From a virus, in IMG/VR virus record IMGVR_UViG_3300042923_000742, positions 1 through 22,929 of that record: DNA of 22,929 nt. One strand, written 5' to 3'. Shown one piece after another: positions 6,259 to 11,894 of the stretch. Made by a program: the position numbers and the translations under genes. The notes beneath the pieces were generated by a model that saw only the letters and a list, made by a program, of their open reading frames with translations, made no database searches and was not told the DNA's origin. Each line of letters starts with the position of its first letter. Within the stretch, counting starts at the first letter, position 1.

Positions 6259-6494
6259 GACGGTTCTCCTGTCGTGTCAGCCGGGGCGGGGCGCGTTCTG
6301 ATCGCCCGAGCGGCTAGCGAGCGCTTCAAGTTCGCCATCAGGTCCTCCAAGGTTCCGCCCGCTGTCGGACAGCAGTAGTGGTCGCCGTCGTGATCGCGCG
6401 GGAGGTGGCAGACATGTGGGCATGTGGGGTCGTTTGCCGACCAATCCGCGCCACACACGGCGTCCGGGTTCTTTTCGCGCCGAGTGCGGCTCAT
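6255..6494 (-). CDS. Small Cys/His-rich protein (79 aa)
   Basis: The ATG at 6494 follows AAGGA at nine bases. The first half has C14, C25, H27, C29, H30, H35, H39, C41 and C42 (V-C-G-A-D, T-C-P-H-V-C-H-L-P-R-D-H-D-G-D-H-Y-C-C), clearly a metal-binding pattern. Actinophage and actinobacterial proteins with P-C-x-x-x-x-x-H-x-x-H-x-C repeats are common but uncharacterised. The C-terminal half is a charged helix and ends in P-A-D-T-T-G-E-P-S within the duplicated junction. Confidence 0.65.
   Translation of the reverse strand: MSRTRREKNPDAVCGADWSANDPTCPHVCHLPRDHDGDHYCCPTAGGTLEDLMANLKRSLAARAIRTRPAPADTTGEPS
6260..6281 (-). repeat. 22-base start-associated repeat, copy 2
   Basis: This stretch is identical over 22 bases to 4341-4362 and sits at the same place relative to genes: end of one gene, ribosome site, start of the next. 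Confidence 0.75.
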
Positions 6495-6512
6495 GGTTGG
6501 TTTCCTTCTTGG

Positions 6513-6692
6513 TCAGCCAGAGCGTCGCGGGCTGAAGATCACGGTTAGTACGGCGTGAACAATGAGGGCGATGAGTAGCCCGTTCCTTACCGCGAGTGAG
6601 ATGGCGTGCCGTTTGTGGAGTCGCACTAGTCCCCCGTAACCATCGAGAGCTGGACGACGACCCCAACGACGCGGGGGCTGAACGATAGTCAC
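6513..6692 (-). CDS. Small single-pass membrane protein (59 aa)
   Basis: A GTG at 6692 opens a 59-residue frame. An alternative GTG at 6626 has GGGGG four bases upstream and would give 37 residues. The N-terminus is basic with prolines (VQPPRRWGRRPALDGYGG), and a hydrophobic helix follows (NGLLIALIVHAVLTVIF) before a basic end. One membrane span with positive residues on both sides is predicted. The role is unknown. It is the first gene after the hairpin at 6718-6750. Confidence 0.5.
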   Translation of the reverse strand: MTIVQPPRRWGRRPALDGYGGLVRLHKRHAISLAVRNGLLIALIVHAVLTVIFSPRRSG

Positions 6693-6717
6693 GGTTGACC
6701 GGCTTTCGAGATAAGCG

Positions 6718-6750
6718 AGGGCCGGTCCCCACCAGGTGAAGACCGGCCCT
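6718..6750 (-). terminator. Hairpin after the DGQHR gene, possible terminator
   Basis: AGGGCCGGTC and GACCGGCCCT form a perfect 10-bp stem around 13 bases, shortly after the stop of the gene at 6774-7616. On the minus strand the following bases (CGCTTATCTC) are only weakly T-rich, so termination may be partial. Confidence 0.55.
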
Positions 6751-6773
6751 CTTCGGTTGAACCCGCCAGGGGG

Positions 6774-7616
6774 TCAGATGGGGCGCGGGATGGTAATAGA
6801 TCCGTCCGCGTTCTGTGAGAACTGCATCTTGGAGAGCGGCTTGCCCTGCCGCCGGTAGTTCCATGCACGGAAGACGGCGGCGACGAGCGTCCCGGGGTTG
6901 ATCTTTTCTCGCTGACGACGCGCCTGGGCGAGGCGGTGGGTAAGCGCGTTGACCGGGTCGCCGTGGGAGAGCCCGATCTTCTCCGCGGCGTCCCGCCAGA
7001 AGGCTGTCGCCTCGCCCAGATCCAGCCGGGACAGAGTGAAGTGAGTGAACGCAACGACTGAAGCGGGGGCGTCTGCTCGGTTCGCGTACTGCACGGCGAC
7101 GTGAGCGGATCGGATGATGTCCGGGTTGTCCGCGATCCACTCTTCAACGGCGGCGTTGGTCACACCGAGAGTCCCGCCACTTGGACGACCCATAGCAATG
7201 CGGATCGCCAGGGATGCGCCCGACGCCACAACGTGAGCGTTCTTCACGCCATGGATGGTCAGGTTGTCCGCGACGGTGCGCTTCGCACCCGAGTCCATCG
7301 TCCCCTGCGCGTCCTCATCCACGCCGAACACGATCAGCATGCGAACCGGGATGCCCGCCTTCAGCACTGCATGGAGTCGGTTCTGCCCGTCGAGCAGCTT
7401 CGTCGGAGCGAAGGGCGGACCAGCGAGCTTGATCGCCTCGCCGTTCGTCCTCCATCGCCCTTCCACCATGTCGCGAGCAAAGGCGGTGACGTTCGCCGCC
7501 TTCAGCTTCCGGTTGGCGGTGTTCACACCCAACCAACGCTGCGCGAGGTCGGGTGTGACGTTGATGAACTCTGCGATTTCGGTATCCACCACAGGCGGTG
7601 CCTCTAGGATGGTCAT
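6774..7616 (-). CDS. DGQHR/ParB-like domain protein
   Basis: The protein has 280 residues. The ATG at 7616 is about eight bases after GAGGAG and follows the stop of the HTH gene closely. Residues 20-105 show V-T-P-D-L-A-Q-R-W-L, A-F-A-R-D-M-V-E-G-R-W-R-T-N-G-E-A-I-K-L, then L-L-D-G-Q-N-R-L-H-A-V-L-K-A-G-I-P-V (D76-R80). This is the D-G-Q-H/N-R loop of the ParB-like/Srx fold used for nucleotide binding in ParB proteins and related DNA-acting enzymes. The rest is helical, with no second known domain. It forms a pair with the HTH protein upstream. A role in DNA partition, regulation or DNA processing is possible; the sequence does not decide. Confidence 0.75.
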   Translation of the reverse strand: MTILEAPPVVDTEIAEFINVTPDLAQRWLGVNTANRKLKAANVTAFARDMVEGRWRTNGEAIKLAGPPFAPTKLLDGQNRLHAVLKAGIPVRMLIVFGVDEDAQGTMDSGAKRTVADNLTIHGVKNAHVVASGASLAIRIAMGRPSGGTLGVTNAAVEEWIADNPDIIRSAHVAVQYANRADAPASVVAFTHFTLSRLDLGEATAFWRDAAEKIGLSHGDPVNALTHRLAQARRQREKINPGTLVAAVFRAWNYRRQGKPLSKMQFSQNADGSITIPRPI

Positions 7617-7618
7617 GA

Positions 7619-8326
7619 CTAGTTCTCCTCGTTCTGGTTGAGGTCATCGAGGATTCCCTGGCAGGTTTCGATGACGTAGATGAGGTGGCCGCGAATCAAC
7701 TCGGCCACCTCGTTCTTGTTTCGGGAGTAACGGTCGTCCTCCCGGACCCGCTCAAGCCTTTCCACGGCCTTGCGGATGTCCCACCCGGTGTCTCGGGCGA
7801 CGTCTGTGAGTGCACGACGGTTCGGCTTACGCGGTTCCGGCGCGGTGTACGTCTTTCCGTCCATGCCGGTGATCCTCCGGGGAGGCTCCGGCGAGAGAGA
7901 CGTCACGAACGCTTCGGCCGTCTCGTAGACCGTCCCGCCCCCGTACTCGCCCTCGGCATCCCACGTCGCCACCGGGTCTCGCTCAGGTGATACCTGAGGT
8001 ATCACCTGCAAGTCCTTCACGATCGTCTTTTGCGTAACGCCGACGATTGGTGCGATTGACCTCGTGCTCATGCCCTCGGCAGACAGTTCCGCGACCAGTT
8101 CCTGCCGCGCGTCGCGTTCTAACCGCAACGGCGTCTCGCCGAGCACGTCCGCGAGATACGCCGTCCACGATGCGAACCCGAGCAGTTCGGCCGCACCCCC
8201 CTCCCGAGCCTCATGCAGAGTCGCTATGACCTTCTCGCGCGTTTCCTGGTAGTTGGTGGCCTGCAACCGCAGGCGTTCTGTGATCTTCCGCGCCCATGCG
8301 AGGTCGCGGGTTGCCAGTTCAGTCAT
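7619..8326 (-). CDS. HTH DNA-binding protein, partner of the DGQHR protein
   Basis: The protein has 235 residues. The ATG at 8326 has a strong GGAGG five bases upstream. The N-terminal half is helical (ARKITERLRLQATNYQETRE, LGFASWTAYLADVLGE), and a HTH follows (LSAEGMSTRSIAPIVGVTQK, TIVKDLQV). The middle has the I-T-G-M-D-G-K-T-Y motif seen in many actinobacterial ParB-like and HTH regulators, and the C-terminus is a charged helix. It is the first gene after a 485-base non-coding stretch, so it may bind there. A perfect 11-bp-arm palindrome lies inside its own HTH-coding part. Confidence 0.75.
   Translation of the reverse strand: MTELATRDLAWARKITERLRLQATNYQETREKVIATLHEAREGGAAELLGFASWTAYLADVLGETPLRLERDARQELVAELSAEGMSTRSIAPIVGVTQKTIVKDLQVIPQVSPERDPVATWDAEGEYGGGTVYETAEAFVTSLSPEPPRRITGMDGKTYTAPEPRKPNRRALTDVARDTGWDIRKAVERLERVREDDRYSRNKNEVAELIRGHLIYVIETCQGILDDLNQNEEN
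7984..8008. repeat. Perfect 11-bp inverted repeat with 3-bp centre
   Basis: CAGGTGATACC (7984-7994), TGA, then GGTATCACCTG (7998-8008) forms a perfect palindrome just after the HTH codons of the gene at 7619-8326. Twelve bases of it (minus strand 7999-7988, CCTCAGGTATCA) recur on the plus strand at 10958-10969, in front of the HTH regulator gene. Confidence 0.7.
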
Positions 8327-8337
8327 TTGAACCTCCA

Positions 8338-8362
8338 GTGGGTGCCGGGGACTCGAACCCCG
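8338..8362 (-). other. tRNA-like T-arm and acceptor 3' strand (remnant or mimic)
   Basis: On the minus strand a perfect T-stem CGGGG/CCCCG surrounds the loop TTCGAGT and is followed by GCACCCA, as in the 3' quarter of a tRNA. Upstream, GGAGTGC near 8425 would pair with the acceptor strand at only five of seven positions. The middle does not form a normal anticodon arm, although a CGGGTG/CACCCG stem with a 9-base loop is present. I therefore call it a tRNA remnant or tRNA-like structure and do not call it a gene. Confidence 0.45.
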
Positions 8363-8397
8363 GGTGTATGCCGTTCACCCGCCCGCGTCTTCATTTC

Positions 8398-8461
8398 CCC
8401 GACTTGTTCGTTCAGCACTCCATCCGCACGGTGGCGTTCAGCGCCCGACAAGTTCGTTCAG
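8398..8461. repeat. Direct repeats upstream of the HTH/DGQHR pair
   Basis: CCCGACTTGTTCGTTCAG (8398-8415) and CCCGACAAGTTCGTTCAG (8444-8461) match at 16 of 18 bases, 46 bases apart. A further CGTTCAG lies between them at 8435-8441. They could be binding sites for the downstream HTH protein. Confidence 0.55.
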
Positions 8462-8825
8462 GAAATCCCTCGACGCGATGTATCAGGGCACCGCTCGGGT
8501 GCTCCTGTAAATCGTTGGTTCCCTTCGACAGAAACCCCCACCTCAACAGCGCCGCATCTCACCAGCGAAAGCCCGTAGACAGATGGTCTATTCGTCGCCG
8601 CCCTGCTCCTGACCGGCCCCTGAGCGGGGATCGGAGAGCCCTTGAACCCTTGGTTCCTCACCCGTACAGGGGTGGGATGGTTCATCGGATTGCCCTGCAT
8701 CCGCAGGACGGCTATGTAGTTTCTTGCGTGCGTTGCCGCCGTCGTGAACGGTCGTCACCTGCGTGAAGGCAAAGCAGTGGCTAGGCTCCGACCCCGAGGG
8801 GCCGAAACTGAGCGGTTGAGGCGGG
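8462..8825. other. Gene-poor stretch of about 360 bases
   Basis: No reading frame here has both a ribosome site and protein-like composition. The best candidates (minus strand, ending near 8588 and 8458) lack start signals. Several short hairpins are seen, for example CGGCCC/GGGTCG near 8800 and GGCCCC-type stems near 8625. It could hold a promoter, a structured RNA or the decayed remains of a gene. Confidence 0.4.
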
Positions 8826-9068
8826 TTATTCGCGGTCGGCGGGAAGTGTCTCCAACACCGGGTCAACAGGGTCGCCGAACGTGTACGCTTCCCCCGTGCC
8901 AGGGTGCGCAACCCACAAGTGCCGGGAACCCCAATGGACGGTGTACGACACGTGGTCGATCTGGACGACGATGCCGTGCACGTCATGGCCTAGGTAGGTG
9001 GCGGGGAGTTCCCCGATCTCGTCCCGGAAGGTGACCGGGTCACCCACACGCAGCGTCGCGGCGTTCAT
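8826..9068 (-). CDS. Hypothetical protein (80 aa), small beta-barrel-like
   Basis: The ATG at 9068 overlaps the previous stop (ATGA). The sequence is rich in strands (LRVGDPVTFRDEIG, ATYLGHDVHGIVVQIDHVSY, TVHWGSRHLWVAHPGTGEAY) and resembles small SH3/KOW-like or Tudor-like barrels. That resemblance is a weak inference. It is the last gene of the upstream early block before the gene-poor stretch. Confidence 0.6.
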   Translation of the reverse strand: MNAATLRVGDPVTFRDEIGELPATYLGHDVHGIVVQIDHVSYTVHWGSRHLWVAHPGTGEAYTFGDPVDPVLETLPADRE

Positions 9069-9433
9069 CGTGCGGCCTCCGCAGCTTCGACCGGCTCCCA
9101 CGAGTGCTCGATCTTCGTTCCGAGCACAACGAGGTCGGGACGCCCATCTGGCTCGCCCTCCTCGATAGACTTCCACCTCTTCACGTCCGCCTCGGCGTAC
9201 TCCCGCACCACAGTCGCGGATTCGAGTTCGTTGTATGTGCCGTTCTCGTCGCGATAGCACGCGGCATACCATCGCCGCCCGCCGGCGTCGTCGGTGATCG
9301 GCCGCTGTCGGCGCAAGCCAGCCACCTCATCCAGCAGTTCCCGGATTAGGTTGCATGCGTCGGTGGACTCTTCGGGCGACCAAGGGAAGTACGCCTTCCG
9401 CAGCGTCTGCAAGCGCGCTTCGCGTGCGTTCAT
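9065..9433 (-). CDS. Hypothetical protein (122 aa)
   Basis: The ATG at 9433 has a strong AGGAGG six bases upstream and overlaps the prior stop (ATGA). The N-terminal part is helical and basic (NAREARLQTLRKAYFPWSPE, LIRELLDEVAGLRRQRP). The middle (GRRWYAACYRDENGTYNELE) and the end (PDLVVLGTKIEHSWEPVEAA) are strand-like. No domain is recognised. Confidence 0.65.
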   Translation of the reverse strand: MNAREARLQTLRKAYFPWSPEESTDACNLIRELLDEVAGLRRQRPITDDAGGRRWYAACYRDENGTYNELESATVVREYAEADVKRWKSIEEGEPDGRPDLVVLGTKIEHSWEPVEAAEAAR

Positions 9434-9555
9434 GACACACCTCCTGATGCGTCCCAACCAGCGTTGAACACGGCCTGCACCAGATCCCGTTCCAGTTCCG
9501 TCAACGGTTCAAGGGTCAACGTGTACTGTGCGAACGCGAACTCACGATCACTCAT
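9430..9555 (-). CDS. Small hypothetical protein (41 aa)
   Basis: The ATG at 9555 overlaps the preceding stop as ATGA, and its own stop does the same to the next gene. The protein has EFAFAQYTLTLEPLTELERD and LVQAVFNAGWDASGG. The A-V-F-N-A-G-W-x-A-S motif is frequent in tiny actinophage proteins of unknown role. A purine-rich GGGGG stretch lies at ribosome-site distance. Confidence 0.55.
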   Translation of the reverse strand: MSDREFAFAQYTLTLEPLTELERDLVQAVFNAGWDASGGVS

Positions 9556-9743
9556 GACGCACCCCCGCTTGTGATGACGGGCTCGGGAAGATCGCCGCGG
9601 TCCGTCATCCGTGACTGGCAGCGAGCACATGTGACGTTGACGCGAAGCTCGGTTTGCCGCTCAGGGTGGCGCCGGTCGGCGATGTAGTCGCACGGCGCGA
9701 AGTACGAGCCATAAGGGATGAAGTGACGCGACCGATCGTTCAT
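9552..9743 (-). CDS. Small hypothetical protein (63 aa) with cysteine pair
   Basis: The ATG at 9743 is about four bases after GGAGGG and overlaps the preceding stop (ATGA). Cysteines occur at Y-F-A-P-C-D-Y-I and C-A-R-C, with histidine between (R-R-H-P-E-R), which may form one zinc site. The family is unknown. Confidence 0.58.
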   Translation of the reverse strand: MNDRSRHFIPYGSYFAPCDYIADRRHPERQTELRVNVTCARCQSRMTDRGDLPEPVITSGGAS

Positions 9744-9952
9744 GACGCCCTCCCCGCGTGATCGGTGTCGAGCGGGCGGGCCTGCCGGCAAACCTGCTCC
9801 TGGTGTTCCTCGATCATCAGATCTACGGCGATCAAACCGACACCCACGAACGCGAGAACCGTCCACCCATCCGCGGTCCACGTGAACATGGTGAGGAAGA
9901 TCCCCACGGTGAACAGGAGGCCACCGACGATCGCGTTGAGAGCACGAAACAT
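9740..9952 (-). CDS. Small membrane protein, two TM segments (70 aa)
   Basis: The ATG at 9952 follows GGAGG at six bases and overlaps the HNH stop as TGATG. Two hydrophobic helices are clear (NAIVGGLLFTVGIFLTMFTW and TVLAFVGVGLIAVDLMI). A polar, charged C-terminal tail (EEHQEQVCRQARP) is probably cytoplasmic. Early expression and membrane location would suit a superinfection-exclusion or host-interaction role, but this is a guess from position only. Confidence 0.65.
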   Translation of the reverse strand: MFRALNAIVGGLLFTVGIFLTMFTWTADGWTVLAFVGVGLIAVDLMIEEHQEQVCRQARPLDTDHAGRAS

Positions 9953-10428
9953 CACGCACCTCCAAGCAGGTCGCGGTAGCGCGGACGCTGGCGAAGCTTG
10001 ATCTTCGACACCGTCTGGCGCTTCACGCCGTAGTCAGCTGCTATCGCGTCTTGCTGTTCGCCGGTCGCGCAACGGCGGTCAATCTCACGGACCTCGTCAT
10101 CGGTCAGGACGACGGGGCGCGCTGCTCGAGCGGCCGCGAGGTTCAGCCGGCCCTTGTCTCGGGCATCACGCATATTGTCTGCGCGGGTTCCGAGAAAGAG
10201 GTGGCGGGGGTTGACGCACTTTCGGTTATCGCAGGCGTGGCAGATGTCCATGCCTTCCGGAATGTCACCCCGCGTGAGGATCCACGAAACTCGGTGCGTG
10301 TCTACAGCGCGGCCCTCAAATTTGACCTTGCCGTATCCGGTGGTTGATGTGATTGCCCCCTGCCACTCGACGCAACCAGAGGTGGCCGAGGCGGTGCGGC
10401 TGAAGAAGTGGCCCAGGAAGGAAGACAT
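9952..10428 (-). CDS. HNH endonuclease fused to a C-terminal HTH
   Basis: The protein has 158 residues. The ATG at 10428 overlaps the preceding stop as TGATG. The HNH_3-type core is visible: C-V-E-W-Q-G-A, T-G-Y-G-K-V, H-R-V-S-W, then [23 protein letters not shown], with three zinc cysteines and catalytic histidines. After it comes [11 protein letters not shown] and the HTH ([20 protein letters not shown]). That is the usual order of a mobile HNH gene, nuclease first and DNA-binding tail second. It is inserted between the Xis-like regulator and the early small genes. Confidence 0.9.
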   Translation of the reverse strand: MSSFLGHFFSRTASATSGCVEWQGAITSTTGYGKVKFEGRAVDTHRVSWILTRGDIPEGMDICHACDNRKCVNPRHLFLGTRADNMRDARDKGRLNLAAARAARPVVLTDDEVREIDRRCATGEQQDAIAADYGVKRQTVSKIKLRQRPRYRDLLGGA

Positions 10429-10853
10429 CAGGCCACCCGCTTCCTTGAACGCGACCGCGCGGACTGGGCCCACGGGTCTGCCTTGGGTGCCTTGACGTGC
10501 GCCTTCACCTCTGAAGGGAAGAAGCGCCAGACGCCCTTCATCTTGAATCCAGGGATGTCTCCCTCACGGGCCATCCGGTAGATCGTGTCCGTTGAGACAC
10601 CGAGCAGGGACGCTATCTGAGGAATGCCCACGGCGACCTCGTCAGTCCCATGAATGAGAAACGGGAGTTCGCATCCGAGGGCGCCGGCAATGACCGCAGC
10701 GTCCTCGAATGTGAGGGGCTGGACGCCGTCCACGATGACTGTTTGAAGCTTCTCGGCGTCGATGCCGGATGCCTGCGCCAGCCAGTCGTAGTCGCGCCCC
10801 TGGGAGGCGAGGAGCCGGCTGATGTGCTGGGCCGGTAGTGACTGGTGTCTCAT
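10428..10853 (-). CDS. Early regulator: XRE-like HTH fused to excisionase-type HTH_17
   Basis: The protein has 141 residues. The ATG at 10853 has no ribosome site, but a promoter ends right before it (see 10847-10889). Residues 5-70 resemble a phage XRE/Cro fold ([20 protein letters not shown], then [20 protein letters not shown]). Residues 76-120 are the excisionase/MerR-like HTH_17 domain ([40 protein letters not shown]). The end is basic. It may act both as a Cro-like repressor and as a recombination directionality factor. It heads the leftward early operon and faces the rightward regulator gene at 10998. Confidence 0.8.
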   Translation of the reverse strand: MRHQSLPAQHISRLLASQGRDYDWLAQASGIDAEKLQTVIVDGVQPLTFEDAAVIAGALGCELPFLIHGTDEVAVGIPQIASLLGVSTDTIYRMAREGDIPGFKMKGVWRFFPSEVKAHVKAPKADPWAQSARSRSRKRVA

Positions 10854-10889
10854 AAATGAGACTGTACGCGCGCCAGAGAGTGCTGTCTA
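10847..10889 (-). promoter_or_regulatory. Leftward early promoter with a palindromic operator over the start codon
   Basis: On the minus strand TAGACA (10889-10884), a spacer of exactly 17 bases and TACAGT (10866-10861) give a fair sigma-70 type promoter. The -10 box ends seven bases before the ATG, so the transcript would begin at or next to it (leaderless). The perfect palindrome GTCTCATAAATGAGAC (10847-10862, given on the plus strand) covers the -10 edge and the start codon. Confidence 0.6.
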
Positions 10890-10931
10890 CCGCTTGATAC
10901 GGCCAATCTGCGGAACTTCGGATTCCCACTA

Positions 10932-10969
10932 TTGAGACACCGAATGTTTGTAGGATCCCTCAGGTATCA
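10932..10969 (+). promoter_or_regulatory. Operator-like motifs before the rightward HTH gene
   Basis: TTGAGACACCGA (10932-10943) repeats the TGAGACACC half-site found at the leftward start codon and again at 10592-10603. It is followed by a weak -10-like TAGGAT (10951) and by CCTCAGGTATCA (10958-10969), shared with the palindrome at 7984-8008. The promoter itself is not clear. Confidence 0.4.
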
Positions 10970-10997
10970 GACCCAAAACTGGGAACTCTAACCAACC

Positions 10998-11294
10998 ATG
11001 ACTGTAGAATCGACGCTCATGGGGACTGCTACTCGCAGGGAAGTCGCGCGCGCGCGGACGGTGGAAGTCATGCGGATGCTCCAAGAGAACATCGCTAACG
11101 ACCAAGATGTGAACGTAACTCGCGCCGCGGAGGAGGTCGGTGTTGCCCGATCCACGTTCTACCGGTGGCTGAAGACCCCTCCGGCGAAGATTGACGTCAT
11201 CCAGGTTGCAAGTCTGGCGGACTACCTACATGAGGCTTACGGGCACCCGAACTTCGCTGCACTCTGGCGCGACGTTGAGGCTCGAATCAAGTAG
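10998..11294 (+). CDS. HTH transcriptional regulator, candidate immunity repressor
   Basis: The protein has 98 residues (91 if the ATG at 11019 is used); a weak GGGAA precedes the first ATG. The centre is a TetR-like or Fis-like HTH: D-V-N-V-T-R-A-A-E-E-V-G-V-A-R-S-T-F-Y-R-W-L. A helical tail follows that could dimerise (QVASLADYLHEAYGHPNFAA). It is transcribed away from the early operon and shares the 143-base divergent control region with it, which is the usual place of the repressor gene. The family alone does not prove that role. Confidence 0.65.
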   Translation: MTVESTLMGTATRREVARARTVEVMRMLQENIANDQDVNVTRAAEEVGVARSTFYRWLKTPPAKIDVIQVASLADYLHEAYGHPNFAALWRDVEARIK

Positions 11295-11582
11295 CAACGC
11301 GAGGTCCAACATGCTCAGAGAGCACTCTGCTCCCGGCTTCATTGCCGGACAGATCAGCTCGCAACTTAGGCCTCTACCGCAAACGCTCATATGTAGCTCT
11401 CCCCCAAGGAACGCCCCGAAATCCCCCCGTGGGGATGGCGCTTCCCTACGGCTTGGAAGAACGATAACCCTACCTACTGACACGTAGGGCCGGAAGCGTC
11501 GCCAACCCTGTCCCCCATTCGGAGGACAAACGTCCCATTTCCAATAACGATTCGGTAACTCGCTAGCCAAGCTGTAGTTGAT
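11295..11582. other. Intergenic stretch without a gene
   Basis: I find no supported gene here. Short inverted repeats are present (CCGGC/GCCGG near 11337, ATCCCC/GGGGAT near 11422, CCCTAC/GTAGGG near 11469). One may terminate the regulator transcript, though none has a clear T-tract. Confidence 0.4.
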
Positions 11583-11695
11583 TTGACATCTGTTCATACA
11601 GATCTGTGGTAAATCAACCCCGTTGAGGTGTTCATACACCCCGAGTATCCTCCGGTGTATGAACACCTGATGTGGGGAGGCATCTGTATGAACAG
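11583..11695 (+). promoter_or_regulatory. Promoter with four palindromic operators of the RHH gene
   Basis: A consensus TTGACA lies at 11583-11588; the -10 is unclear (TGTGGT after 16 bases or GTAAAT after 20). Four palindromic sites share the core TGTTCATACA or its complement: 11591-11600, 11629-11638, 11656-11665 and 11685-11694. Each sits in a longer mirror, for example ATCTGTTCATACAGAT and GGTGTTCATACACC. The last covers the start codon at 11688. The outer pair and the inner pair are exact inverted copies of each other. Confidence 0.75.
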
Positions 11696-11894
11696 CGGTG
11701 GCAGACTGTCGCGTATGCCAAACCAGCCGGCGACGACCATACGCGGTATCCGAGTTCCCGACGCGCTCTGGGAAGAGTCCAAGGTCGTCGCGAAAGCCGA
11801 AGGGTTCAAGGGAGTGAGTGAGATGGTTCGCGACTGCCTGGAGAGACGTGTGGCGGAGTACCACGCTGGCCTTGAGTCGTCCGACGAGACGTAG
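11688..11894 (+). CDS. Ribbon-helix-helix transcriptional regulator (68 aa)
   Basis: The ATG at 11688 follows GGGGAGG at seven bases; a second ATG at 11715 is possible. The core T-T-I-R-G-I-R-V-P-D-A-L-W-E-E-S-K-V-V-A-K-A-E-G-F-K-G-V-S-E-M-V-R-D-C-L is a CopG/Arc-type RHH domain: one strand that pairs in the dimer and reads DNA, then two helices. The short N-terminal arm is basic. RHH repressors bind tandem short palindromes, exactly what lies upstream, so self-repression is likely. The gene lies next to attP and the integrase and may control integration or lysogeny. Confidence 0.8.
   Translation: MNSGGRLSRMPNQPATTIRGIRVPDALWEESKVVAKAEGFKGVSEMVRDCLERRVAEYHAGLESSDET

Noticed and set aside
6277-7140. 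Minus-strand open frame of 287 codons overlapping the DGQHR gene and several small genes
   Set aside because: It conflicts with four better-supported genes that have ribosome sites and ATGA overlaps, and its composition is shadow-like.
8588-8986. Minus-strand frame in the gene-poor stretch, also 8458-8700
   Set aside because: No ribosome site; serine/proline/glutamine-rich low-information sequence without strand or helix pattern. Kept as unresolved non-coding.
11226-11864. Minus-strand open frame of 212 codons across the RHH operator region
   Set aside because: It runs through the operator palindromes, the RHH gene and the end of the HTH gene on the other strand. It has no ribosome site and the supported genes explain the region better.
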